Source of the DNA: Tuctoria greenei
Taxonomy: Eukaryota; Streptophyta; Magnoliopsida; Poales; Poaceae
Assembly: GCA_036927565.1 (NCBI GenBank)
Contig: JAYESD010000008.1
Span: 21,532,100 to 21,596,099 of the forward strand
Reading direction: 5' to 3'
Length of the DNA: 64,000 bases
Position 1 is the first letter of the stretch. Each line of letters starts with the position of its first letter. Both the position numbers and the translations under genes were made by a program. The notes under the pieces were generated by a model. It was given only the letters and a program-made list of their open reading frames with translations. It was not told where the DNA came from and ran no database searches. Positions 45,291 through 56,649 of this stretch are shown here, one piece after another.

Positions 45291-46834
45291 ATGTCAGGTA
45301 AAAGCAATAATCATGCATTATATGCTGAGATGATGGACATGATGAAGACGACGATGGAGTTGCTCAGTAAAAATCAAACATCAACCAAGGATTCACATGA
45401 CATTCAGACCACTTTTACAACACCTTCCACAAGAAGTAATTACATTCGCCCATCTCTTCCTTCTTATGATGGTTTTGGTTACGATGAATATATTGCTTGG
45501 GAAATAGAGTTGGATAAAAATTTTGGACAATGTCATATGTGTGAGAAAAGAAAGATTAGAAATGTTGCAAGTGCATTAGTAGGTTGTGCATTGACTTGGT
45601 GGAACAACTTAAGTGATTTAGAAAGACCTCGAACATGGAAAGATATGAAAATTCTTATGTGAGAAACTTTTGCTAATGTATCTAATTGTAAAGATGAAAT
45701 ATATGAACTTGAGAAAAATTTTCTTGTTGTACCTTCTCCTTTGCCTAACCTTTTGCAGGAACATGAACAAATAAATTTAGATGCAAATGAGAGTGAGGTG
45801 TTGAACAACTCTTCTGAATTTTTTGATGAATCAACTCATAATGCATTTGAATTTCTTGCTAAAAATGAGAGTAGTGTTTATGGACAATGCTATACAGTTA
45901 ACCAAGGTATGACATTTTCAGATGTGCTGAATTTTGCTACCAATCATACTATCGATGAGAAGCAACAAGATGAACCTTTTCATAATACACATTTACCATT
46001 AGTTGATTTTCCTACTGATTCTTATAACAAAAATAAGTTGTGTGCTGATAATTATACTATACCTATGCTAGAACAACCAAATGAATTTGATACTTTATCA
46101 CTCACTTATGCTGAAATTAAGCATTTGATCCCAACTACATGTGAAAGGGATGAGCTGAAATTGTTATCTTCTCTAAATACTTTGGGTTATATTGAATTTG
46201 ACACTCTTTATGATCTAGATATTGTAGAGAAGATAATATTTTGTCAATCTGAATTTTCTTTGTTAAATAGAAATATTTTTCATGCTATAGGCAAATATGA
46301 ACATAGTGGTATATTTATGGTGCATAAAGTTTACATATGTTCAAATGAGGAAGCTCCTTTTGTGCTGCAACAACATGGTCAAGTAAATGAATGTACTAAC
46401 GCTAATAATATCTTGTCAAGTTTTTCTAGTATTTTTTCCTTGCAGCAGGGACAACAAAAACATTTTTCACTGCGGTTGTGCAATATGGACAGTGCTCACT
46501 CGGGCCTAAACTCTACCCCCAAAGCAAGACTTTTTGCTGGACATACGAGCAAGCCGAGGACGGCTTGTCATAAAGAAGGGGAGAATGATGAGATCATGCA
46601 TATTATTATTGCACCTATAAACATGACACAATGTTTATTTGTTTGGGATCCTGGCTCAAGTGAATGTGCACTCTTATTTGATGGACAAGATCAAGATAGT
46701 GCACTATGCCGTCCACCACCTTGGCCTCCTCCTTTCATGCTTACAAGAAGATTTGATGGCGTTGCACGTATGGACCCACACATGATAGAAGATGAACTTG
46801 AGTCGAGGACGACTCCAATTCAAGAAGGGGAGGA
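45291..46834 (+). pseudogene. gag: Gag-like frame of the dimeric-LTR element
   Basis: ATG at 45291 (MSGKSNNHALYAEMMDMM). One stop, TGA at 45660, interrupts a frame that otherwise stays open through 46834 and into the 3' LTR. Residues about 45-125 resemble the gypsy gag core (YIRPSLPSYDGFGYDEYIAW, ASALVGCALTWWNNL). The rest is acidic and Asn/Glu-rich without a zinc knuckle, protease or RT motifs. The last 80 residues (X) read MHIIIAPINMTQCLFVWDP to ESRTTPIQEGEDDEDIT, which looks like the C-terminal end of a gypsy polyprotein overlapping the 3' LTR. So pol was deleted internally. An A-rich low-complexity run lies upstream (about 44800-44900). Confidence 0.7.
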
Positions 46835-48881
46835 TGATGAGGACATCACTTCTATGGATACAAACAACACTCCATTGAACATACAAGATGCAATCAATAG
46901 AGTTCATACACAACAATTAATTTCAGAGGTGAACTCGTTCTTATATATTTCCTTATATGTTTTTGAGCATAAATTGCTACTTAATGATTTATTTGTGATT
47001 AGGATCCATGGAGAGGTTCAAGGAGTACTTGGAGGGAGTATTAGGGACGTGGAAGACCAGAGAATTCGTTCAAAGAAGATCAAAACCGAACCAAACTCCA
47101 AATCGTATCCAACTCGGAGTCCAGAAGCAGTACGCACTAAAACGTACGCCCAGGACGCATACGAACTCCGTTTTGGACGTTCTACATATGCACGGAAAGG
47201 GTAGAGGATAACCTTTCCAATGGCACCGGTCCCATGTCAAAATTCCTTCGTAGTCGTCGGGAATCGACGAAACAAAATCAAGTACAGAATCTGTCAGGGT
47301 GCTGCGCCACCGTATTGGGCCATTGGGCCTTGTATCAAGTCTAAGTCCATTATTTTCGTGTGTTAGGGTTAGGTCACGACCCCAACACCCCCTTGGACTT
47401 CCTCCCACCTATATATACTCCATAGTAGCCTCCATGAACAATTGGGTTTTGCTTAGATCAATAATATCGCCGTTCTTCGGTTTGTGAGACTCCAACTTCG
47501 CGATTTCAGATTGCTTCTACCTTGTTCTTGCTTGTGTTCTCGGTTGCACTTGCAGGGATTAGCCTTCTTGGCGAGGTCAATCGTGTGAAGCACGGTTGAT
47601 AACCAATGGAGCGGTGGTGTAGTGATTGCAGGGGTTGTTCATGTTCTACTCGAGAGCCTCGGATCATCAACGTCGAGATCTCCACATCAATTGACCTATC
47701 CATTACCTATCGGAAGATGGGGATGTGATGAGATCATGCATATTATTATTGCACCTATAAACATGACACAATGTTTATTTGTTTGGGATCCTAGCTCAAG
47801 TGAATGTGCACTCTTATTTGATGGACAAGATCAAGATGGTGCACTATGCCGTCCACCACCTTGGCCTCCTCCTTTCATGCTTACAAGAAGATTTGATGGC
47901 GTTGCACGTATGGACCCACACATGATAGAAGATGAACTTGAGTCGAGGACGACTCCAATTCAAGAAGGGGAGGATGATGAGGACATCACTGCTATGGATA
48001 CAAACAACACTCCATTGAACATACAAGATGCAATCAATAGAGTTCATACACAACAATTAATTTCAGAGGTGAACTCGTTCTTATATATTTCCTTATATGT
48101 TTCTGAGCATAAATTGCTACTTAATGATTTATTTGTGATTAGGATCTATGGAGAGGTTCAAGGAGTACTTGGAGGGAGTATTAGGGACGTGGAAGACCAG
48201 AGAATTCGTTCAAAGAAGATAGAAACCGAACCAAACTCCAAATCATATCCAACTCGGAGTCCAGAAGCAGTACGCACTAAAACGGACGCACAGGACGCAT
48301 ACGAACTCCGTTTTGGACGTTCTACATATGCACGGAAAGGGGAGAGGATATCCTTTCCAATGGCACCAGTCCCATGTCAAAATTCCTTCGGAGTGGTTGG
48401 TAATCGACGAAACAATATCAAGTACAGAATCTGTCAGGGTGCTGCGCCACCGTATTGGGCCATTGGGCCTTGTATCAAGTCTAAGTCCATTATTTTCGTG
48501 TGTTAGGGTTAGGTCACGACCCCAACACCCCATTGGACGTCCTCCCACCTATATATACTCCATAGTAGCCGCCATGAACAATTGGGTTTTGCTTAGATCA
48601 ATAATATCGTCGTTCTTCGGTTTGTGAGACCCCAACTTCGCAATTTCAGATTGCTTCTACCTTGTTCTTGCTTGTGTTCTCGGTTGCACTTGTAGGGATT
48701 AGCCTTCTTGGCGAGGTCAATTGTGTGAAGCACGGTTGATAACCAACGGAGCGGTGGTGTAGTGATTGCATGGGTTGATCGTGTTCTACTCGAGAGCCTC
48801 GGATCATCAACGTCGAGATCTCCACATCAATCGACCTATCCATTACCTTTGGGAAGATCGGGACTCAATTTTTACTCATCA
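46835..48881 (+). repeat. 3' dimeric LTR: L3 (46835-47725), X (47726-47974), L4 (47975-48881)
   Basis: Collinear with 42038-44084 and of exactly the same length. It is preceded by an internal copy of X (46586-46834) ending in the polypurine tract. L3 ends at the same aberrant junction as L1 (GGGGATG joined to TGATGAGATCATGC). L4 ends TTTACTCATCA at the target duplication. Confidence 0.9.
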
Positions 48882-50334
48882 ACGAAACTACCCACATCAT
48901 GCATCACCCTTTCAAAAAATAAAAAATAAAAAGAGTTTTGTGGGTTCTTGTAAAATGTGAAAGTATCATCCGGCTACTCGACGAACGTCTCAAGACTTAT
49001 TTCATTTCCAGATCTAAAAGTAGCCCTCGGTGTGAAGTCTCATGATTACTATGTATTGCTTACGCAGATGATTGCTGTTGGAATTCGGAATATCCTACTG
49101 GTCAATGTTCGGGAGGCTATAATGAACTTTTGCTTTTTCTTCAATGCAATTAGTAAAAAAGTACTATGATAAGAAGATCTCGAGTTATTGGGTAAAAGGC
49201 ACTATGAAACTTTATGCTTCCTTGAGATGTATTTTTCACCTGTCTTTTTCAACATTAGTGTCCATTTCACAACTCATCTTATTAAGGAGATAAAAGTATT
49301 TGGCCCTGTGTTCCTTCACCAGATGTATGCTTAAGAGGGATTCAACGGTATACTAAAGTCCTTCATAAAAAATCGAGCTTACCCTGAGGGCAGCATGGTA
49401 CAGAGATACTCTACAGAGGAAGCTGTGGAGTGGGCTCTAAACTACACTAACCCGGGTAACCTGATTGGTGTTCCCAAGTCTCGTCATGAGGGGAGGCTCA
49501 CAGGAAAAGGGACCATTGGGAAGAAGGCTATAACTCCAGATTCACATTTATTCTTCTGCGCTTATTTCCATGTGTTGCAACACATGTCCATTGTGTCGGA
49601 GTACCTCGATGAGCACAAGGAGGTGGTGCTTAGAGACAATCCTGGCCGCAATGAATCATGGTTAGCATATGAACACACGAGAAAATTCATTGGTTTGCTC
49701 CGGGATCAGATTTCTCACTCATCGGATACTCAAACAAGTGAGTACCTAAAAAAGTTGGCTCGTGGTCCTATATTCAAAGTTATTACATATCAAGGGTACG
49801 ACATAAATGGATACACGTTCTACACTATAGAACAAGATAAGGAAAGCACGTATCAGAATAATGGTGTCCGTGTTGATGCTTATAACGCTGCGGGCCAAGT
49901 CAAAGACATGTACTATGGTCCAATACAAGAGAACTGAGAGCTTGACTATCAAGGATTCTAGATTCCTCTTTTCCGATGGAATCAAAAGTGTTGTACAAGA
50001 CAGGTACGATTTCACTAGCATTGATCTTAATCGTCAAGAATATAAGTGGGAGCCTTTCGTATTAGCAGAACACGTTTCTCAAGTGTTCTATGTTCCAGAC
50101 AATACAAATAAAAGACTTAAGGTGGTTATACATGGAAAATGATGAATCGTTGGAGTCGAGAATGCCGTCGATGAGTAAGAGTTTGACCAATTTGATGAGA
50201 TTCCTCCTTTTGTCACCTCGATGATCAAGCTAAGAATACCATCAGCCAACGAACTTCCTTACTTGCAGAACGATCACCATGAAAAAGTTAAGAATTTCAA
50301 AAAACCAAGACCGCAACGTAAAGTACCAAATTGA
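48882..50334 (+). pseudogene. tnp2: TNP2 transposase, C-terminal part, broken
   Basis: It continues TNP2 after the retrotransposon. Readable pieces: KVSSGYSTNVSRLISFPDLK, HDYYVLLTQMIAVGIRNIL, then after frame changes VEWALNYTNPGNLIGVPKS, RLTGKGTIGKKAI, HMSIVSEYLDEHKE (DUF4218 type), then LARGPIFKVITYQGYDINGY and QDRYDFTSIDLNRQEYKWEP (DUF4216 type), ending KKPRPQRKVPN at 50334. A stop follows FCGFL near 48953, and there are several frameshifts (near 49170-49390 and 49930) and stops near 50142 and 50176. These two C-terminal domains are usual for plant TNP2. Confidence 0.9.
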
Positions 50335-51064
50335 TTGTGTGTAAAAATGTTCAAATATGTGAAAAATATTATCATTTGAGTGAAAAATTGACTCACATTT
50401 GCATATTTGTGTGATATATGCTCAAATGTGTGAAAGTATTGCCATTTGAGTAAAAATTTGACTTTCATTGGTCATATATGCTCTGTTTCTTATGGAGAAG
50501 TACTGATGTCTTGTGTTCTGTTTCTTAAGGAAGCACTACTGAACGTAGCACTTGGTTCCCCCTGAAAAATGGGATAGTGATGCGAGACGTTCCTCACAAT
50601 GGCATGTCTCTCAGGCAAGAAAATGTGAGACGCGTTTTCAAGAAGAATGTCCGACTTAGACTCTGCCTAAAAAGATACTAAAGTGATGCGAGACGCTCCT
50701 CACAAAGGTGTGTCTCTCAGACAAGATAATGTGAGACGCGTTTCCAAAAAGATCGACTCCGATTTAGACTCTGCCTAAAAAGATACTAAAGTGATGCGAG
50801 ACGCGCCTCACAAAGGCTCATCTCTCAGGCAAGAAAATGTGAGACGCGTTTACAAAAAGCACGTCACCGATTTAGACGCTTTTGTTATTTTGATTTGGCG
50901 TGGTCCCACATGTCATCGACAATGAGGTCGGAGCGCTTCAAATTCTTTGCTCGAATGGCATTATGGAAACGGACGCACATTCATTCAAAGGAAAAGAGAG
51001 CGCTTTCCTAAAGTGATACGTGCTTAGCGGTGACTCTTCTGAGGCGTGTCTGCAATAGTCGCCC
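50335..51064. other. Intergenic region of the inner CACTA
   Basis: It separates TNP2 from the second gene. It begins with a short direct repeat (CATTTGAGTGAAAAATTGACT and a near copy, about 50374-50465), then holds the three-copy GAGACG-rich tandem repeat described separately, then CpG-rich sequence. No gene. Confidence 0.6.
50576..50885. repeat. Three tandem copies of a ~107-bp unit carrying CACTA subterminal motifs
   Basis: Copies start at about 50576, 50681 and 50791, each beginning TGATGCGAGACG, then CCTCACAA, TCTCTCAG, AATGTGAGACGCGTTT and GACTCTGCC. Each unit has two or three GAGACG motifs, the same motif found near both element ends. Confidence 0.85.
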
Positions 51065-51416
51065 TAAGTTACTTTTAGCTCTCTCGCACGCTCTCTTTGC
51101 AACAGGTAGCACTACTTTTCACTTTTCGCGTGCGCTGATCACTTCTCGCCCTAGTAACTGCCGCCGCGTGGACCCTTCCCCGGAGCACGCCGTCGCGTCG
51201 GTCCACTTCCCCGGAGCTCGTCACCGCCTTGACACTGCACTAAGGTACTTTTAGCTCTTTCGCACGCTCTCTTCGCAACTCTTAGCACAACTTTTCACTT
51301 CTCGCGTGCGCTGATCACTTCTCGCCCTAGAAACCATTGCTGCCTCGTTCCTTTCCGTGGAGCACGCCCCCGTGTCAGTCCACTTCCCCGGAGCTCGTCG
51401 CCGCCTTGACACTGCC
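51065..51416. repeat. Two tandem copies of a 176-bp unit
   Basis: 51065-51238 and 51241-51416 align along their length, for example TACTTTTAGCTCT, CGTGCGCTGATCACTTCTCG and CCACTTCCCCGGAGCTCG. The duplication lies just upstream of the second gene, so it may double its promoter or leader. Confidence 0.85.
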
Positions 51417-51673
51417 TTCTTGATCATTGTCACGCTGCCGCTGTCGATCCTCGACTCCCTGTCGACCAGCTCGGCACTGCCCTAATAAGTTTTGTTTGTG
51501 CTTTGGTTCGAGTCCAAATGGTCCATAGAGTATTACGCTTGGCATATAGATCTTTTTCTTATTAAGGTACAAATGCCATGAGGGAATTTGCTCCCTTATG
51601 TGACCATTTGTGCGAATGTGACTAAAACTTGATAATATTTTATAGGATTTCAGTGTTTTTTGTGAATTTGAAG

Positions 51674-53479
51674 ATGTCCCAGTCGTAGCATCAGCAGCAT
51701 ATTGAAAAGGAGGCTCAGCAGCAGACTCAGCAGCAGACACATGAAGAGTATGCATCTGCCTTTGGTAACACAAGAAAGAAAAGGTTGCAGACGACGTGGC
51801 CGACAGACGTTATGACTGTTGATGAGTCCAATGAAGGCGTACCTCTTGACCATGATGTGAATACAAGACTGTTCAGAATTTGTGGTCTACCTGCTCGGGA
51901 AAGGGTGCCACTAAACCTGGAGAGATTCGATCACTTGACCGAAAATGGAAAGGATGAACTCTTCGAAAGCTCTATCGAACCATATGTTCAATATCCGGAA
52001 CATGAGAAACAGACGGGGAAGAAGCTAGCTATGAAGATGATCTCTCATGCATGGAGGACCTACAAAACTAATCTTTGCGAGTTTGCGAAGAATCGTGAAA
52101 CCCCTTCCATAAGTATCCACATGTGTAAGAAGAGGACTAGAGGAGATTTGTTGAAAAGTGCGAATCACAAGAATTTGCCAACAGTAGTGAACATATGAAG
52201 TGGCTCCGATCGCAGAACGAGCTTGACCACCACCTTGGCAACACCGGTTATGCTGGTAAAAAAACGATTTGGGAAGAACAGGATTCAGCATTTGCCCTGC
52301 TAGGTGCTCAGAATCCATATGACAGTTTCAGTGGACGGCTGAAACCATTTATGCGTGTTCATTCACAGCTGTCTGACTCAGGCGATATCACCTTCTACAG
52401 CCCAAGCACTGCAAACGTCGCTCCAAGAGCTTGGAACCTGAGCAACGAAGAGTCAAATGGTGAGAGGGAAAATGATGCCCTCACCAAGGCCCTGCAAAGA
52501 CTGGAGCAACGAGGCCGTGTTCGTGGTGTTTCCAGTAAGTTGACCTGGAGGAAGGGTTTTCCGGAACACAAAACTACTTATCGAAAGTGGAAAACGGCCT
52601 CGACACCACAGGTTGACGTCGAGGAGCTGAAAACACAGCTGAGAAGGGAGCTCCTACGAGACATGAAGCAAATGCTGAGGGAGCAGGTATACCAAACCCT
52701 GACGCAGTTTTCAACGACGACGAGCGTAGGAGCAGCTTTGCTTCAACAATAGCTGGGGTGGACAAACACAGGAGGATCTTCTGGTACCAGCGTCTGGACC
52801 TTCAATTGAGCCAGACACGATAGATAACTTGGCTCAGCCAACAACATGCAGCCTTCTGCTAATGGTCGGAGGAATCGCTCAAATGGAGGTCGGGAGAGGG
52901 CTAGTGTATCAAGATCAGACCATGCTTGACAACATTAAAGTAGACACAACATCCTATGATGTGGTCAAGGTGGACATGGTGCATGAAAATACAAAAAACC
53001 TAGAGCTCAAAGTGCCACCAGACGATACAACGCTGACTATGTGGGATGCAGTTACTAGAAGGGTTCAGTGGAGACGGAGCCTTATTGTTGTTGACCCAGC
53101 AGCAGCAGCTTTCGCGTCGACCGCTTTAATGTTTCTTGAGGCACGTCTGCTTCTGCATCCAAATCCAGAACAGATGGATTTGTCTCCAACTCTAGAGCTA
53201 TTGTTTCCTCCATTTATAGAGAAGCAGCAGAAGTCCCGAATTAGAGAGCAGTTGCCTCTAGTTACAGAGAAGCCGCATCTGTCTCCAACTGTAAAGCTGC
53301 CGCAAAACTCTCCACTTGAAGAGCAGCCGCATCGGTCTCCACCTCACACTCAATGTGTCGTGCACCCTACACCTGATCAGCCACCGACAAAGCCGGCAAA
53401 AGATGCATGTGCCAAGAACAAGGGTCTGCCGCAGCGGCGATTATCATTGAAGGAAGGTTGGAAGAAACCAGTGAAGTAG
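51674..53479 (+). pseudogene. Second CACTA gene: plant transposase (Transposase_24-like) N-terminal part, broken
   Basis: ATG at 51674 opens MSQS and meets a TAG at once. The frame then resumes with a Gln-rich stretch and TWPTDVMTVDESNEGVP. The region after 51830 (LPARERVPLNLERFDHL, KLAMKMISHAWRTYKTNL) and, after a frameshift near 52130, MKWLRSQNELDHHLGNTGYAG, matches the plant transposase family named Transposase_24 (Ptta/En/Spm). A coiled-coil-like segment (ELKTQLRRELLRDMKQMLREQ) follows to a stop at 52750. From 52829 another frame reads CSLLLMVGG, MVHENTKNLELKVPPDDTTL and RVQWRRSLIVVDP, then a Pro-rich tail to 53479. This is probably one gene with the Ulp1-like end at 53587-54204. In other CACTA elements such genes encode the accessory DNA-binding factor. 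Confidence 0.8.
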
Positions 53480-53586
53480 TCGGAACCTAACCCGAGGGCG
53501 CCAAAAGCTATGATGCATGCAAACCATAAGTATGAACTAGGAAAGCCGATGCTAACTGCGGCCGCACTCAAAAAAGTTCCTAAACC

Positions 53587-54204
53587 TTGTGCTCAGCTTC
53601 ATTAATACTAAATGGAAAATTGCAAAAGTGTGATACCATACGAGTGTCACTGAACGATAAACACTTTCTCTCTAGTGATGGCACTTTTGTCATCTCATGG
53701 TCCAATCTCTACGAGCTTTTCAACCTCGACGCGTTGGATATCTCCCTAATACGCTGCTTCGTATTGTAAGTCTCCTCAAAAACTAGGTTCTTCAATACAT
53801 ACTCAATACAAGTGTATATGTGACAAATTTAACATTTTGCGTCTAGATACCAGCAACAACATGCTCATCATAAATCGCAAAATGCGTCTGCTGTATATCT
53901 TGACCTGCAAGCAACAACAAAACCTCTTCTGCAAACGACGAAGGGCAGAAAAGAAGTTATTCAATATTTTGTGAAGGCAATTAAACAATACAGTTATAAG
54001 GACCTCCTAGTCCTACCGTTCAACACGGGTAACCATTGGGTAACCATAGCAATATCTATACGGTACGACCAGGTCTGGTACTGTGACTCCCCAAGACCGA
54101 CAGATGAAAAAACTGGCGAGCGAAAGATCCGATCATGGAACATCTTGGATCATTCAAAATATCTGGGACGCACTGCATTAGAGCGTATCACTTATTCACA
54201 TTGA
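53587..54204 (+). pseudogene. Ulp1-like (C48) SUMO-protease domain, truncated, end of second CACTA gene
   Basis: Readable parts: FLSSDGTFVISWSNLYELFNLDALD, then after frame changes EVIQYFVKAIKQYSYKDLLVLP, FNTGNHWVTIAISI and QVWYCDSPRP, ending LERITYSH at 54204. The catalytic histidine (GNHW) and aspartate (CDSP) of C48 cysteine proteases are present. The later segment that should carry the glutamine and catalytic cysteine is absent, because the frame stops and the terminal repeat region starts. Even without the other lesions this would not be an active protease. Confidence 0.8.
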
Positions 54205-54438
54205 TGGGCGACGCACGCCTCACCTGTCTACAATGACCTCGTAGAGCACGTCTGTTATGACTCAGTGAAAGGAGACGCTCTACCTTTGAGCGTGTCTCCC
54301 ACCTAGTCTGATCGATGACGCGCCTTTCCGCCCGTCTCTGATAATAACGTAATGCGAGATGCGACGACAGACACGGACAATTTGTTCGTCTCCCTTCTTC
54401 ATTCAGACACGTCTTGTATGAGCCTTTCTTACGTAGTG
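54205..54438. repeat. Right subterminal and terminal region of the inner CACTA
   Basis: Dense GAGACG/CGTCTC-type motifs in both orientations (near 54272, 54293, 54333 and 54388) lead to the terminal inverted repeat TTTCTTACGTAGTG. These would bind the element's transposase. Confidence 0.85.
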
Positions 54439-54589
54439 CAATCGGTTGTTTGCATACAACGCGCCGTCTGTGATGATGCATTATCTTAGATAGGTCCTAA
54501 CAAAAAACTCCACCTGTGATAAAGCAGTAAGACAATACTAATTAAACTCTATGATTTCTAATTTCCTAATCAAATTTAAATAACAGCGA

Positions 54590-54790
54590 TCACAAATATA
54601 TTCAATGCAATTCATAGTTTATACATTTCAATTCATAGTTCATACATTGCAAATCATAGCTTCATACATTGCAATTCACAGTTTATATATTGCAAATCAT
54701 AGCTTCATACATTGCAATTCATAGTGTGTACATTTGCAAAATATAGTTCGATACATAGCAATTCATAGTTTCTCTCAGCTCACATCTACT
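54590..54790. repeat. AT-rich tandem repeat, ~20-23-bp unit
   Basis: About eight imperfect copies of TTCATACATTGCAATTCATAG. It lies in the outer CACTA element, to the right of the inner one. Confidence 0.85.
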
Positions 54791-55327
54791 AATGAATACA
54801 AAGAGGGAAGACACTACTTCCACATTATCATAGCCACCATGAAGGACTAGTAAATTCTCCATAGTCTTCTGAGATGAATGGTAGATTCTTCGCAATTGCG
54901 CTCTCCAACCTGATACATACAATATATACATATTAATATCCGAAATAGACAAAGAACAATGCTAAAGGGGATAACATGGTTGCGAAATGCACTAACCTTC
55001 ACAATGATTTTAAGGAAAATATTTTGAAATACTGGTTGTCTCTATTGGAATTGAGATTTATGCATTGAGAGACTGATTGTCCACATTGGTTGTCTATACA
55101 AAGTTTAGTCTCGCACAACCTCTTATTTGTTCTTGCAAAATAAATTGTGCAACATATCTTCCTGCAAGACTAAGAAGCCAATTCTGACCGTAACAATACA
55201 AAGAACAATAACTGCACTATAATAGTAATATTATAAAAGATAATAAATACTCTGTATCTAGTAGTAACAAGACAATAACAATACAAAGAGCAACATATCT
55301 AACAGTATCTTACTGCACCATAATAGT

Positions 55328-55770
55328 ATGAAGAGGGGCAGACCTGGCGGCGATGCTGAGGGTGAGGACGGCGCCTGGCGTAGATGGCGACGGCGAGGAC
55401 GACGCTCGGCGGCGAAGCCGAGGGTGAGCACGTCACTCGGCGGCGACACCAAGAGTGAGGACAGCGCTCGATGGACGGCAACGACGAGGGTGAGGACGAC
55501 GCTCGGTGGACAGTGACGGCAAGGGTTAGGACAACATTCAGTGGACGGCGACAGTGAGGGTGAGGAAGGTGCCCGACGTGGATTGCGACAGCGAGGACGA
55601 CGCTGGACAGCGACATCGAGGGTGAGTACGCCGCTCGGCGGCGATGCTGAGAGTGAGGATGGCGCTCGATGGATGGTGACGACGAGGGTGAGGACAACGC
55701 TTGACGGCGAAACCGAGGGTGAAGACGACACTCGGCGTTGACTGCGACGTTGAGGGCGAAGACGACGACG
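55328..55770. repeat. GC-rich minisatellite in the outer CACTA
   Basis: Imperfect units of about 33-36 bp of the type GGCGACGACGAGGGTGAGGACGACGCTCGG repeat through the region. Long open frames on both strands (for example 55258-55851 on the minus strand, Ser/Pro/Arg-rich) follow from the triplet-like composition and I do not count them as genes. Confidence 0.75.
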
Positions 55771-56265
55771 GTGGGGGTTTGGGAGCGGCGGGGAGGGCTT
55801 GGCGGCAAAATGAAAAAATGTTTGGGTTGCGGGGTGCGACCGACACTTCATTTATAGAGAAAATATTTTTCATAGGCGACGGTTCTTAATAACCGCATGG
55901 GGAAATATTTTAAATAAATTATAAAACTAATTTTCTCACGTGGCATAGTCTTAATAACCGCTTGAGGAAATATTTTAGATAAATTTTAAAACTTATTTTC
56001 TCAGGCAGCATAGTCTTAATACCTGCGTGAGAAAATACATATCTATAATGAATTTCTACATCAACAATGTATAAAATATCCATAAAAGAGATAAATAATC
56101 CACTAGTTTATTGTTAGAGCAGCAATATTAGAACTACTTTTGCACACCAATAAACAACAAAATAAAGTTCATTACTTTAAGACAATATATTACAAACAAG
56201 AAAAAAACACAAACTAGAAACAAGAAAAGAAAAACAACACAACTAAAAACATCAACAAAAAACTG

Positions 56266-56649
56266 CTACTTCTTCTTCTCCTCCTCCTCCTTCTTGTTGG
56301 GCTCCTGGCAGGGCGGGGGCGCCTCCCGCGACGGAGACGGCAAGCCCAGTTTCCTGTACGTCGCCGCCACCAGGTTGTCGCGGCAGGCGACGCCAAACTC
56401 GACCGCCAGCGTGTACCAGAGGATGTCGAGGCGACCGTCCAAGTGAGTCATGCCGAAGACGTAGTGGCCTGTGGTCTCCATTCCAATATACTCTAGAAGG
56501 GGACAAAGCCCAAGGCAGCGCATGGAGCGTGGTGTATTATCAAATATATCGTTTGTCATTTTCGGGAGAGCCCACTCCATGTTCGGTCGGGGATGCTTCC
56601 CCTTGGCGTCCTTTAGCGGGCTTGGCAGCGGCGTTTTCTTGTCAGACAT
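56266..56649 (-). CDS. Hypothetical protein, 127 aa, passenger of the outer CACTA
   Basis: ATG at 56649 on the minus strand; sequence MSDKKTPLPSPLKDAKGKHP... with a globular middle (MRCLGLCPLLEYIGMETTGHY, FGMTHLDGRLDILWYTLAVEF, ACRDNLVAATYRKLG) and a Lys/Glu-rich end. I do not recognise the family. It is the best-preserved frame in the outer element and has no internal stop. Farther along the minus strand, about 54890-54814, a possible 3' exon follows an acceptor-like TGTATCAG and reads LESAIAKNLPFISEDYGEFTSP before a stop; whether the two belong together is unknown. It could be a captured host gene fragment or an element-encoded protein. Confidence 0.5.
   Translation of the reverse strand: MSDKKTPLPSPLKDAKGKHPRPNMEWALPKMTNDIFDNTPRSMRCLGLCPLLEYIGMETTGHYVFGMTHLDGRLDILWYTLAVEFGVACRDNLVAATYRKLGLPSPSREAPPPCQEPNKKEEEEKKK

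Larger units (their letters stand above)
42038..48881 (+). mobile_element. Gag-only LTR retrotransposon with dimeric LTRs
   Basis: It is flanked by a perfect ACGAA duplication (42033-42037 and 48882-48886). Structure: L1-X-L2, primer site, internal region, X, then L3-X-L4. L is an LTR-like unit of about 900 bp beginning TGATGAG and ending TCATCA; X is a 249-bp segment that normally lies just before the 3' LTR. Both termini are 2047 bp and collinear. The internal region encodes a gag-like frame but no protease, RT or integrase, so the element depends on another for movement. It lies inside TNP2 of the inner CACTA. Confidence 0.9.
39509..54438 (+). mobile_element. Inner CACTA (En/Spm) element, 14.9 kb, with TNP2 and a second gene
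   Basis: The left end CACTACGTAAGAAA and right end TTTCTTACGTAGTG form a perfect 14-bp terminal inverted repeat. The 3-bp duplication is CAA (39506-39508 and 54439-54441). It encodes a TNP2-type transposase (40170-50334, split) and a second gene (51674-54204), both on the plus strand. Its subterminal regions are rich in GAGACG/CGTCTC. A 6.8 kb LTR retrotransposon lies within TNP2; without it the element is about 8.1 kb. Both genes contain stops and frameshifts, so it is not autonomous now. Confidence 0.95.

Noticed and set aside
55258..55851. 197-codon minus-strand ORF, Ser/Pro/Arg-rich
   Set aside because: It is translated minisatellite; all six frames are long there. No unique sequence supports a gene.
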